Source: Leuctra nigra
Lineage: Eukaryota > Arthropoda > Insecta > Plecoptera > Leuctridae
DNA length: 64,000 bases
Assembly (NCBI GenBank): GCA_934045905.1
Contig: OW203762.1
Location: 19,748,345 to 19,812,344, forward strand
Direction of reading: 5' to 3'
Below the pieces are notes generated by a model, which worked only from the letters and a program-made list of their open reading frames with translations, did not search any database and had not been told where the DNA came from. The position numbers and the translations under genes were made by a program. Shown piece by piece: positions 20,792 through 34,900 of the stretch (the stretch's first letter is position 1; each line of letters opens with the position of its first letter).

Positions 20792-21427
20792 TTAAGGTGG
20801 CTGTATATCACGTGACTTTTTAACCAAAAAGCTACACATTTTCTATTGGAAGGGTTTAGTTTAGCAAAGACTTCTCCCTCATCAGATAAGTTAGGACACA
20901 TCTGTTGGAACATATCTACGCAGAAAAGATCTGCGAAAATAACATATTAGATGATTTTACTTCCTTGCACCTAAAAATTCTCAAATCAAGACCTGAAGTT
21001 GAAGGAAATCCTACGAGTTGCCAAGAACAGCAAACTTTACTCTAATAAAAAGGCACATATGCATCACAAACCTGACGCAATGTCAGAATATATAACATGC
21101 GCTCTTTCTTCCTCTTTCCAACGAAATGTTGAGATATTAATTATATCCACTATTATGAATGTAATGTTTAAACGAACAGCACTTGGTTTTGACAGTCTTC
21201 ACACGCGTACGTATACACGATATTTGTGTTGTTTTTATTATTAAAATCACTGCAAAATTAAAATAATATTGACTGCAAATATTGATAAGCTCCAGTATGC
21301 AGTGAATTTCCTTCATAAATCACCTTGGATTATTCAACATGAACGATGTAAGGTATGTACTCATAGGTAACTATTTCTTTTGATCGGATGTAGAGAAATA
21401 AAGTCACGTGATACACAATGGCCTTTA
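20792..21427. mobile_element. Possible TTAA-ended element, about 640 bp
   Basis: The left end is TTAAGGTGGCTG then TATATCACGTGACTTTTT. The right end, read inverted, is TTAAAGGCCATTG then TGTATCACGTGACTTT. The ends form a 30-bp imperfect inverted repeat starting at TTAA, as seen for piggyBac-type insertions. No transposase is present. Confidence 0.5.
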
Positions 21428-21882
21428 ATCAAAACTCGCTTGCTCACTTTTGCATAAAATGGACATGAAATAAGTTCTCAGCAGACGACTTCTCTTCTTC
21501 TCCTTCTTCAGGATGTTTTGGTGCGAGTATACTGTCGAGTTTTTAAAATATGACTCAGCTTTTCCCAATCCCAACACTCATCAAATAAAGAAACGAACCA
21601 ACGCATTGAATTGTATACATCAAAAGCTTCATTCGTACACGTTCATTGAACATACATTGAATTTAAAAAAAAATCGCAAATACTTATGGACTAATCTTCT
21701 AACAAGCTTCCGTTTACGAATGAAGTTGAAATGGAGTCGCCGGACGCCATGGCAATTGCTACTCCCTGCGTTTTAAGCAATAGCCATTGGCTGGTTAGTT
21801 GGGAGAATCCATAGTAATTTTATAAAACTAATAAATAGTAAGGCAATTAAGTAATTAACACACATTTGTTATTCGAGACACT

Positions 21883-22766
21883 TTTATTAATAAATCGCAC
21901 AATTTGGTCACACAAAAACCACTGGAAATAATGTCATTGCTAAATTCTGTAATTACAAAATACAGAATTAGCATTGTCTAAAAATATATGGCTCAATATT
22001 GCGGGCTATTCCCGGCCAACCAACACTTTACATCATTAGTATAATTCTTATTAGAAGTCAATCAATACTCAGTTGATTAGTAGTCTACAGATCTGAATAT
22101 TAGAACTAACCGAGCACTGAAAACTGACATCTCTCTGATATTAATCAATATTTACATCAATAACAACTTATTACTATAGGTATCGTTAGTTTCGCTAAAA
22201 TGGCCTATTAACAGATCTTCGATCATTTCAAGACATGCAATCATCATTCACTGCTTCTTAAACAAAACATAAATGACAGCCCCCTGAAACAGTTACATTC
22301 CTAGCTACAAAATACTGAATTAGGATGATAATAGCATACATTTTCCTCAAGCTAGTCATTGCAAGTTCCAACATTTCACATAACAACCTGAAATATAAGC
22401 CGATCAGCTGTATCACTACTACGAGCGGTGCTTTTCATTGGCTGGTTTCAATGTGAAACTTGTGAGGTACTTGACGAAATACATACTACTTAAAAAGGAT
22501 TAACTTAAGTATATAAAATAAATGCTAAGTGCAGATCTTTTCTCTTATAAATAATTGCACGTGTAAAAAATCTATAACTCGCCATATTTGGACATCTCTT
22601 TTTGTAAATTGTCTTGTAACAAACAACTATTGTAGAATGTGTGACAACCCACTTCTATTGTATGTATGTAAATAAATATAAATGACTGACTGGGCAAATG
22701 AACTATTTTCTTACTACTCCTGTGTTGTGATGAAATGGATATAAAATGGAGGGGTGAGAAGTCTAT
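21883..22766 (-). other. Probable 3' UTR of gene A with polyadenylation signal
   Basis: No ORF continues past the gene A stop. On the minus strand the first good AATAAA away from the stop codon is at 21888-21883. Homology to the B flank (window 1-500) covers about 22180-22690, so this stretch was part of the duplicated unit. Confidence 0.4.
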
Positions 22767-22907
22767 TTATTGGCCCCCGAACATCTTGACTATCTTCTGG
22801 TAGCTGTTCTCAATAGGCGCCATGACGGCGATGACCACGATGGCGACAGTCAGCAGAATGATGACTACGATGTAAACACCGAGAAGCGACTTGCGTAAAG
22901 CAGAGTG
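22767..22907 (-). CDS. FRRS1: Gene A exon 11: C-terminal membrane segment and stop
   Basis: 47 codons including TAA. HSALRKSLLGVY is followed by a very hydrophobic run, VVIILLTVAIVVIAV, then a short tail ending KMFGGQ. The B copy ends in TAG with a shorter tail. Confidence 0.88.
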   Translation of the reverse strand, partial: HSALRKSLLGVYIVVIILLTVAIVVIAVMAPIENSYQKIVKMFGGQ

Positions 22908-25900
22908 CTGAAACAAGAGAAAGAAATTATGAATTGATGAGAATTATATCTAATTTAATTATTAGATGCGTGACAGTGTTTTGACCCAACTAACACAAAC
23001 CCTTTGGAGGCTGTACCTAAACGAAGATTATTGGACGGAGCATTGCCTAGAGAATGTTGCTAGGGAATACATATATCGCAATGCCTCCTGTGCATTATTC
23101 AATTTGTAAAACATTTAAAACAATCACATTTGTGTAAATTTAAAAACGGCAATTCATCTTCCCACTTGTTTAATTCATTATGGATAAAGTCAGCTGTTTT
23201 GTTCTTGTCTGTCTACTTAAATTGACAGTTAATTACATACAATTGTAGATTGAGTAGCGGAATGTTTCTTACCGGAGCGTCGAGGCTTCGAGGCACCTGA
23301 GTCTGCAGCGGGTTCCGACTCGAACCCATGTCCTTCATGGGGAAGTTGCTCACTCGTTTACTGCTGGTCTTCTCACTTGAGCAACCAATTATCTGAGAAC
23401 AAAACCAACATTTGGTTGGATAATTTCATGTTATATAACGCATGCTCTTCACTTTTGAGCCGATTAACGTAGACTTCTACAAAAAGGTACGAGACAATTC
23501 ATTTTTACAATTTGCGATCTCTCATTGTAAGACCGGATTATCTTAATTTTATTCAAATATGGAATCCCTAGTAAATTTTGTATCATACAACTATGAACTT
23601 ACCGACAATGTCAGATGCATGAGTACATGGAAGGCGACGTAACTGACGATGATCCAGTCCAACCAGACCGGAACCTCGGCCTTCGTGAGCTTCGTGGCAA
23701 AGAAGATGGTCACAACTGAAGGAAAAGAATACTTTAGAAGAAATCTGCTAAGCTGCTGCCAGTGTTCACACCAAATTTCTTATGAGACATCTAGTGCTTT
23801 CCTGTTTTACTACTTGAATTGATGTTTTCATAATATTATAGTTACCTATATCAAAGAATTGAAAATTAGTTATAATGACATTGTAAATTTTGTTTTGTTT
23901 ATCGGATATGACAGCTATCACTAGGTTAAAAATTATGGATGTGCAGTCAACCCGATCACGATTTCCCTTCATAAAAACTTGGGATAAAAACATGGTAGAG
24001 ATAGTAAAATCATTTTGAATTTGCTTTTTAACTTTTAAAATAGCACAAGTAGGTATTGTTTTCCATTTTTTGTTCAAATCTATCGGTACAAAAAAATTAG
24101 AACTTCATTATGCTTAAAAATGTCTTTATTTTACTTGGCTGCCATAAGATAACATAGGGGAGAAAACTCAAATTATCTCAGAAACTAGACACGAGAAGTG
24201 TATAATTTTTTCAGTGATTGTGTATGGCATGAATATCAATAGACAATAAGACCCTACACAAAAAATTATGAAGATCCGAGACTATGCCTCGATCGCTCCA
24301 GCCACCTTAAGGCAGTTGAAGGAAAACAACTACCTTCTACAGAAATTATATTAACATTAATAAAACATGACAAATATATGCGGGATAGAGTCTCAAGAAA
24401 TAGGGTAAAATAAAAACAATGTTACGGCTTTCTAAACAAAGTCTAGAATTTCCCAGGTCAGGTTCCAGGACTTCCAACAAATCAAAGAAGAAACAATAGA
24501 GATTGTCAACTCACTGGCGAGAATGTGCGCTGCGTTGCCGACCAGCCAGTGGCACCAGTTGAAGATCGGTCGCCTGTCGGAAGTCGGGTCGGGTCGAAGA
24601 GCGGCCATGAACGGCTGGATGAATGCCAAGATGGTGGTGACCGTTCCCAAGATAGCATGCGGATTGTTTGCGGACGACCAGGCTTTCAGCTCGACGAAGA
24701 TCAGGATGAAGGCGGCAATAGTCAACGACCACGTCAACAACATGGTCATGCGATGCCACTGAAACATACAAAGCAGATGATTGAGGAGACGAAGAATGTT
24801 GATGGCAATAGAATACAGACTGTTTGAATGATAGTTAGTTAAATTTATGAAAAATTGAATTTCCATCAAATTTATAATTGAAATATTAAAATCTAGTACA
24901 ACATTCGCCAGTTGCCCCGCGTAGGTCAACCAGGACTTCAAAGCATACCCAACGGCTTAATTTATGACGTCAAGGCAGTACCTCGATAAATGGCAGCACA
25001 ACCAAGAAGCATATTAATTTATCACTGCAGGTACAGGGAAACTATGGGAAATTGCTTCATATTGGATGCCTTAATGTTCGTTCACTGCTTTCGGGCTTCG
25101 ACGAGCTGATTGACCTCTTTTCATCATGTGACTTCGACATAATCGGACTTACTGAAACTTGGCTATCGCCATGCACTCCTTCAGCTGACATCTCTTTCCC
25201 CGGTTATAGTTTTATTCGCCTAGACCGCGCTGAGGAAGACGACGGTGTACAAGCTCGAACCCGACGTGGAGGAGGTGTTGGATTTTTCATCAGAGATTCA
25301 CTTAAGCACAAGATTATTCCTCAAAAAAGCAAATCTAAAAAGGTCAATCAACTCGAGCAACTTTGGATATCAGTTAAAATAAAAAAGAAGACGATAGCCC
25401 TTGGAGTATGCTACAAACCCCCAACTGCTAACCAAATGTGTATACACTCCCTAGACGGAGTATTGTCAAACATGAGCATAGAGTCTGATAATATTATTCT
25501 TATGGGTGATTTCAATGTTAATCTTATCTCGAAAAACCCAGACTCAACCATTCTTCTCGACTACATGGACAGCTTTGCACTACAACAAGTCATCGAGGAA
25601 CCAACCAGAATCGCTACAACATCGGCATCTACAACTTCCTCACTGATCGACCACATGTACATCAGAGATACCTCAACCGTTGTTGATACTGCAGTTATCG
25701 ACACGTCTGATATACTCGACACTCGAGGACGCCGAATAACAGACCACAATCTCATTTCATGTACACTACGTTGCGCAAGACCAAAGAAGCTGGCTAAGAC
25801 CTGGTCCTATAGAGATTTCTCTAAACTTGACCCGGACACCTTCTATGACCACGCATCCAACATCGCGTGGTCAGATATCCATCTTATTACATCATTAGAT

Positions 25901-28900
25901 GAGAAGGTGGAACTTCTTAACCAAAATATTCTTACTTTGGTAAATACACATGTTCCCATGAAAATAGTCAAAGCAACCAAACCAAAAACTCCCTGGTTGA
26001 CAGATTCTCTTCGACTAATGATGAAGAAGAGAGACAGTATCCTAGTCAAGTGGAGACGCAGCAAAGAGGTGGCCCATTGGAATACCTATAAGCAACTAAG
26101 GAACTTTATCACAGGCGCAGTACAACGCGAGAAAAAGGCCTATATTGCGGAGGAATTAAAAAAGTGCAAAGGCGACTCCAGGCTATTCTGGTCAAAGATT
26201 AAATCATGGGGAATGCACTCATCGAAGAACAGCAACGACAGCGCATTACCTGATCATTTATCCGACCCAGATAAGATCAACGACTATTACATCGAAGCAG
26301 TTGGTCACGAGTTAGTAAGCAGCGACGCACTGAACTACTATATCACAGGCACTAACACACCAGGAGTCACCGATTCAAAAGCGCTGATGTTCCGTCTCTC
26401 TACTGTGAGCGCTGAAGATGTTCAGAAGGCGCTTCAGGATATTAAATCCAAATCAGCTGGTATGGATGAGATTTCAGTAAAAATGTTGCAATTATGTCTA
26501 CCACATTGCATTGACAGTATCACACACATTTGTAACGAATCCATGCTTAATAGCTCATTTCCCTCTCTGTGGAAGGAAGGCATCGTATTCCCACTGCCCA
26601 AAGTCACACAGCCTGAAACATTCAAGGACTTAAGGCCAATAACATTGTTGCCCATATTGTCGAAAGTCCTAGAGAAGTTGGTAGCCATTCAGCTCAAGGG
26701 CTACCTAGAACGTAACCAACTCCTGCCTGATTCACAGTCCGGCTTCAGGAAGAATCGGAGCACAGTGACAACTCTCCTAGATATCACAGACGATGCGCTT
26801 TCCGCAAGAGACTCTTCAAACGTTACGTCGCTTGTTTTGCTAGATTTCTCAAAGGCATTCGATACGCTAGATCACAAGTTACTACTGCACATCCTAGCGT
26901 ACATGGGCTTCGATTCGAATACAGTGGACTGGTTTCGCAGTTACCTTTTGGATCGAGTTCAACGGGTGCGTGTCATCAAAAACGACACACACTTATTGTC
27001 CAACCCCCTGAAGCCAAAATCAGGCGTGCCACAAGGATCAGTGCTGGGGCCATTGTTGTTCACCATCTATACGGCTAAGTTGTGCGAAGTCGTCCAACAC
27101 TGTAAAGTTCATACATATGCAGACGACACACAGGTGTATGCTTCATTCCCACCTGCAGATACTTTGAGCTTTGTGCAGAAGATTAATGAAGACCTTGAGA
27201 AGATCCGACTCTTTGCAACTGACCATGGCCTGGTGTTGAACCCAAGCAAATCCTCGTCGATGTTGCTGGGCTCTTCATTGCAGCGGAGTAGAGCGATACA
27301 ACAGGGGTTCGAACTGTCTTTGAACAACTGTACATTACCTATTGTGGACGTCGCAAGAAACTTAGGTTTATGGCTCGATAGTGACATGAGATTCGAGGCT
27401 CATGTCAAGAAAATCTGCCAGAATGCTGTTGGGAAGCTTAAAGCCTTGTACAGATTCAAAGACCTCATATCAACACCAGCCAAGCTCCAGCTATCGGAAG
27501 CATTAATACTTTCGAAACTGAACTATTGTGATGTTATCTACGGTCCGAATATAACGAAATACACCTCAGCTAAACTCCAGAGGATACAAAACTGCTGTGT
27601 GCGCTTCGTTCTAAGTCTCCGTAGAAATGATTGGCAACATATTACACCGTTCATCAACAGCATGAGATGGCTGAAACTTGAGAACCGCAGAAAGCTTCAT
27701 ACCATCTGTTTAGTTCATAAGCTTAACAAATCCAAACAGCCAGCATACCTCAGCAGCAAACTAAACTACCGTAGAAATCTTCACGGCCGAAACCTGAGGC
27801 ACAAAAGCACACTTAACATCAATCACCACAAAACAGCCAAGTATAAAGGATCATTCTCATATGTTGCAGCTACTTTATACAATTCATTACCGGACAGAAT
27901 CAAGACAATCAACAACGACGTTAGTTTCAAGAAAGTAGCCAAAATGTTTCTCCTTGACCAACAAGGAGCCATCGTTCGCAGGGGATAATGCGGCAGAGAA
28001 GTGAAGACTGCAACGATTATGTCTATTTTCCATTTACGTATATTATATTATATTACATTATTCTATTCTTATTTTATTTGTTAATTTATTCACAAATTCA
28101 CAAATCAAATTAATTTATCTTCATGCCCCTATATGATGTTACTTCATCTCAATGTATCACATAGTTTATTATTCCTCTTACATTATATTGTAATTTTAGC
28201 ATGGTTATGTGGCAGAGCAGCCTCTGCAGTATACGAAAGCATTCTGTATGCTGAACATCGCCATTTTCGTATTTGTTACAACCTGTACACTTACTGAAAT
28301 AAAGTCTTTTTATTATTATTATTATCATACATTGTCTAAAAATAAATCATTTTAATTTAATACAAAAACTTGAAAACTTAAATTTGTGGAGGCATCAATG
28401 TAGTGTTTATTTCAGATTTGTAAAATCTAGAGGTTTCTACTGAATTTTGAAACATTTGGCAGACAACATTTGGAGTGGAGTAGAACTGAAGTTAATTGCG
28501 AAGAAAGATTTTGTTACTTACAGCGAACCATTGATCCTTGCCGCACAGCTGGTTGCCTACCCACGTCTGTTTGAAGTATCGGGCGAGGAGGATGCCGATA
28601 CTGGCAAATCCAATCCAGGCCGCTATCATGAAGGCAGCATGAAGACGTAACAGCAACTTCGATTTGGAACCGACACTTCCTCCGACAGACAGCTGTAACG
28701 GTTCGCCGCCAACTTCTTTGAGGGTGTGATAACCAACTGAACCGCCAGGAGCTGAAACAAGATGCTTTAAGTCAGCCTTACATCAAACATAATTCATTAT
28801 CACAAGAGACTATTTATACATACATTCAAGCTTGATCCTTCTTTACAAAATATTCTATAATTAGGTATTTGCTTGGCCCAGCCTATTTCATACCTAGCCC

Positions 28901-31900
28901 CGGGAAAATTTTAATTTCAAGAACAAATTTCGTGCCTTTCTACGCGTTTTGTACACAATTTTAAGCCGATTTTTACTTCAATGAAAAATAAGTGGTTGGA
29001 AGGCGGCCACCCTGAAAAAGGAGTGAAGGGACTCACCTGCCCTTGTCCTCCCCCAAATTTACCACTGAAACAAACTAGGAACTATGAACTTATTGGCGAC
29101 TCATATTTGATAACGGCTGTCTGCTGTGTCAATTCTATAGCGGAGTTTTATATTGATATACTATTTTGGGAATCATCAATGTTTCAAGATAATTTTAATG
29201 CAGAAACTGGATTGCTAAAATCTTTCAACCATTTTAATTAAAAGAGATGATGTGGGTGGCACTGTTGTCCATTCATGACAAGAAAAGATAGACAGTGTGC
29301 AGAATAATACTATGTATTACAATTGAGCAGTTGTCAGTCACTGTATCTATGAATATGCAAGCAAGCAAGTGTACATTGTAAGAGATATCTACTAGTAAGT
29401 TCTTTGGAGTCTCTGCTGAAATAGATCTACTTACATCCAGAATCAGTTTTTGCAGGACCGGTAGCTAGCATCAAGTAGTATGGAGTTTTGTCGAGATCAT
29501 ATGTGCGGCCATTATGTGTAGTGTGTGGAGGCCGAGTGAACTGGCAGTAGATGTTTCCATTGGTCACGTTGGAGTATTTCAGCTCCACTCCGTACTATAA
29601 TCAGAAAAAATATTACATCAAAATAATTGACAATACATACACGTCATGTAAAAAACCTTCCTAAGATCTAATTTAGAGCTGCTCTGCTGCCATTACTAAT
29701 AATTGTACTTCGACTCTATTTAGTTCTACCATTGACTTCCGCTCTATATGAGATTCGTGACTGCTGCAGCACCGAATGCTTTTGCCGATGCCGGAGGCCG
29801 TACCGCATGACCAGATTCTGGCAATATAAAGACATATTATTAATTAATAATTTTGTTTAATACCACGTCCTGTTAATAAGTATATTTTTGTGCTGCGTCA
29901 GGTTTCCCTGCAATCTGTTCAGATGTATGACGATCTCAGCCGGACGAGTGAAGAATTTGACCTTCCTTAGTCTTCACTGTACTACACGTAAGAACGGGTC
30001 AGTGTCCATTGTCACTAGACATCGAAGACAGTCTCGCAAATCCCATATAGAGCGGAAGTCAATGGTTCTACTTTATCCAACATTCTACTAGTTGACATTG
30101 TACTGCTATAAACACACTGTAATAACAAGTAGCGGTAGCAGTAACGTGACAATCACCCAATCAATTCATACCTGCATTTTGCCAGGTACTAGGTATTTCT
30201 TGAAATTTAAACATATTCCTTGATGTGAAAATTATTATTCCCTCTATTTCTTAACTGCTAAAATTCAAGACAAAACGAAATTAAATTTTTTATTATTATT
30301 GATATAAGGGCCTACTCACATTTTCTACTACTTGATTCGAAGTTGCTCCATCAATATTCCAAGATGTTGCAAGTATAACTCTGTCACCGACATCCACACA
30401 TTGAACCACACTGTCGGCGCCCTGAGAAAACAAAAAGTCCATTAGACACTCACACTTTCCTGTTGTACACAGGAATTCGAGAATTTGAATGCCAACGTTT
30501 TTTTAAATTAGTTCAAAAATGAAAATGGAAATTAAATAGCACACATGACTGAGTCATACATCACTTCAATATTGAAGCCTCTATTACAGTTGGAAGTTGT
30601 ACAACATGGAGCTCAGCAGGCAGTGAACTCAAAGAGTTGAGAATGTATTAATAACAATAAAACACTGTCATTATAAAATGATTGCCACTTGGACACAGTA
30701 TAACTAAGAAATCAAATAGGAATAAGAATGTAAAATGTAAGAATGTACAATAAAACAATTGGTAAATATACAATTAACTTTGAAATTACTTAAGATAATG
30801 AAGCCAATGACAGTGATGATACATGATGATGATGATGATGATGATGATGATAATTTATGAGAAGTAAAAAGCTAATATGGACTATAAAGATGATTACGTT
30901 AAATAGAAATGGAGCCCTTGAATGATAATATACTAATGTGAGAAATGAATGATTTACTAAACTTAAATTTACTTCAAAAATCCTTAAAAAATCTATTTAA
31001 TTATGAAAGCGTTACTTTCGTTACGTTACTATCCAAAGTCTGCTCGTACCATCTTTGTGTCATCGGAGAGTCCAATTGCGATGTAACTGCCCAGAGAGTT
31101 CACTTTCGATAACAACTCGAAGACATACTCCGTGGCCGTGTGATCGATGGTCGACATGAGCTTGCAGGTATCGGTGTCCATACAGCCCGTGGGGATGGCG
31201 TAGCACGACTTGGTGCCTTCTCCGCAGCCGATGAACATAGCATTCTTCTGGACACCTTGCTGTGAACATAGTCATTGCAACACTCAGTACCTATATGAGA
31301 ACAATTATATTCGTTTTTTAAGGAACTTGAACTTTCGTTACCCATGTCTTAATAAAAGAACGTGCACTTTTAAAAAGTTAATATATGTGGACATGAACTG
31401 AACTTTTAAAAAGATCATTTTAAAAAGGAACTTCCCCAACACATGTCCACACGATTCTGCACATGATTTCTAAAGTGTACAATGTACACTCGGCCAAACA
31501 AAAATTGAACGTTGACCAAATTTGAATGACTGCTGGTCATGTCCCATAACCAAAAAAAGCTTGTTATTATCATTGAAATGTGAGGTCACCTACTAGAGTG
31601 AGACAATGAGATCGCTTAGACTGACTTCTGATGGTGCGATCTTACATTTATCAGCCTATCAGATTTAGTGAACGTTCAATTTTTGTTTGGCCAAGTGTAC
31701 CTAAAATTATTGAAATGCACATCGGGCTCTGTCCGAGGTACAGAATCACATCAAGCATTTGGCTTCCTTCACTGTGAGAGATCACGTGATTGCAATGCCA
31801 CGCACCTGGACCGGTTGATCTGGCCGCAACGTCGGCGGGGGCGTCGTCTTGGGACGTCGCGTCGTGGAGATGCCGGCCGACTGACCGCTGTTGTCCGTCA

Positions 31901-34900
31901 GGGACCGCTTCACCACTTGCACGGCATCCGATGTCACACCGGGCCAGTACGTTGAGTAGTCTTGCAGGACGGTGCCCCTGGAACAAACATGCGAAACAAT
32001 ATTTCAGAATGATGCTTTAGATACCACTCCAAAATTGCAGCATTTGTTTCCATTAGGGATGAGACGATTCCGATTCTTCACTTTTCAAGCCATTTCCGCG
32101 ATTCCGATTCTTAAATTTTCGCGCCAGTTTCTTGCTATATTTTCATTGGTTCCCAAGCAATATTTTAAATATACTAAGTTGTGTAAGGTAGATATTGAAA
32201 AGAAATGTAGAAATGTTATCAAATAAAATAAGGAAACATGCAATATCAAGAAAGATAATTGATCACTTGTTAGTTCTCATTTATATCCTGAAAGCATCTG
32301 TGCACCAGTGAGATTTTGGTCAGCTGTGACATCATGCATGTACTCTATTATTAAGATACTAGATAGTGAAAAATATTTTTTTTTAAATTATCATGTAATT
32401 AAGAGTCGACAGGACTCGCAGAAAATTTCGATTCCGATGTGAAGAAAATCTTAGAAATGCATGAAAATGCATTAGCTCTGGGTTGTACGTGACATTTTGT
32501 GACATTTAATCGTGTGTTGCATGTTGCATATACTGCTGTGAAGTAAGTTATTTTAATTCAAATATTGAAAACCACAAAAAACCATAAAAAGGCGGCCCCT
32601 ACTTTTTTCTTAACGGCTTGACCGATTGTTTTGAAAATTTAACAGCATGGAGATAAAGAGTAAATCTGTGCCTCTAGTGATCCAAAAAAATTATAAAAAA
32701 TGTTTTTTCTCGTTTTGAGGAAGTGCTAACATGGGCAATATATTAGTCTTTTTGGCACCACTGCCCTGAAAATTCTAAACAAAAAATTACACTTTTGGCT
32801 CACTAGAGGCACAGATTTATTATTTATCTATAATCTGTGAAAATTTGAAGACAATCGGTAAAGCCGTTTAGAAAAAAGTAGGGGCCGCCTTTTTGTGCTT
32901 CATAAAACATGGATTTCATCAAGTATCGTAGACTCTTAAGAATCGGAATTGCAAGAATCGTTACAAAGAATCGGAACCATTTTTGAAACCATTTTTAGTT
33001 TTTATAATCTCGTACATATATGAAATAAGTTCACATCACACATTTTCCTCTTTGTTTTTAAGTATTATCCTTGGAGATGGCCCGACATAATATCAAATCA
33101 TATTATTACTGCTGCTGCACTTTTTGCAGATTTTTGGAGCAGATATTCAGTAATTTTTAACATCGAATACGAATTCACTGCCATCGAATTCACATTATCT
33201 TTGATAGTTCAACCTTTGAATATACTATATTCAAAGGTTCAACTAATTTATCAACAAATTGATATAGGCACATTCTGGTGATATATGAGCAGTGTGGTAT
33301 TAAAATGAGATTGTATTGGAGTACAAAGCAGATAGTAGGGCAGGAACTAACATCGCCAGTCAAGTAATAGGCAAAAATCCTTGAAGATAACCCACACATT
33401 TGAAGTAAATGCAAATAGTCCTATCCTATTATTTTCTGCCATAGTCATCATGATACTACACCGTCGCTTCGGTTGAGGCGTCGCGATGATACTCACTTGA
33501 AGACGACGGTGCCGATGTAGTCGGCCGGCGCCTGCCACTCGAAGTCCACATTGGTCTTTTCGCTCTTGTTGGTATGCGTCACAGTATTCTGAGGGAAAAA
33601 CAAGAGACCTTTCATTATCTTTATAACAGAGTAGCAAGCCAACAAGGAATTTCTTTTGGTATGTGTCAACTGACAACTATTGAAATTGCGATTGAGGCAT
33701 GGGCTCGGGCATGGGGATTGGAAGTGAAGGCAGTAGCTGGTTGACATCAGCATTCTCTCTGCGTTCAGCTAGACTTGATAATGTATGTCCTGCCCGAGTC
33801 CTGCCCATTCACCCTGGTCCCGCCTGTCATTTAATACTGGGGTGTTTTTCAGGACGTTGGTTTCAGGACCTTGACTATTTCCAAAGTCCTTGAGAGGACC
33901 TAAAAACTTAGGAGTCATCTATTCAACATCATAAATATTTAAGACGGAAAGTACCTATAATAGGTCATGATAGTGGGCAGATATTTCAGAAGGAAAACGC
34001 GAGCTCCATGTGGGTGAAATGAATAATGATATACCGCATTTAATATGGTTGTTTGTGGGTGGAGGAATCACCCATGGCACGTGTTTACTAATCAGTCCAG
34101 GCAAGTCCATGGCTTGTCAAAATGAACAAGACAAAGGTAGGTATTCGCGTATTCTGACACAATATCATCGCAACAATATACATGTATTTGCTCCCCCAGA
34201 ACCAGAGGGAGGAATGAACTTTGACAAACAACACTTTGTGGATCAATGTAAGTATAAATATGCAATTGCCACTCTTGTTTTCGCGACCTGACGGAGAGAT
34301 GGATTGACAATGACATAGATTAATGGTTACTTTTGTTTGCTACCCCGACCTCTGTTCCACCCTGGAGGTACGTTCATTTCACCCGTAAGCTGCACTCAAA
34401 AGTAAACATTGGAGAGAATATTTCCTAAATATTGTCAGAACTTTTGAACTATCCAAATGAAAAATATTAAAAAATTAAGAAGGCCTAAGAAACAGGGAAG
34501 AATTATAATGTTACCAAATACAAATACAAAATAAACAAATACAAATACTCACAGGAAATCTAAGAAGTCCCTATTGTACAGAGCTTTGAGTGGTTACTAG
34601 TTAGGGTACAAAATTTGGATTTATAACTTGGTGTTTTGGTGTCCAAGGTCAAATCAAAAACTAAACTTACGATGATTATTGTTACATTTTTCTTAATTTG
34701 AATATTTCAAAATAATTTAGCAAGTATCACCTCCAGTATTTACATAGCCATAAATGGAAAAATTATACGAAGTTAACTGCATGAAAACAAATGGCCTTGA
34801 TACTTTTTCTCGGAGACAAGTCTGAATGTACACCCAACAAATCATAAAACGGTATTTGAACGAAACGGATTGGCTGCTGGCGAGGTACCTTGACAATCAA

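Larger units (their letters stand above)
13366..21882. other. Intergenic region between genes B and A
   Basis: No exon of a recognisable gene was seen. Apart from the elements listed separately it is AT-rich unique sequence with small palindromes (14729-14758; GTACAATTGTAC repeats at 14973-15030). A 5' UTR exon and promoter of gene B should lie here, but I cannot place them. Confidence 0.5.

Noticed and set aside
21513..21776. 87-codon ORF between genes A and B
   Set aside because: No recognisable domain, biased composition typical of AT-rich chance frames, and no splice or regulatory context.
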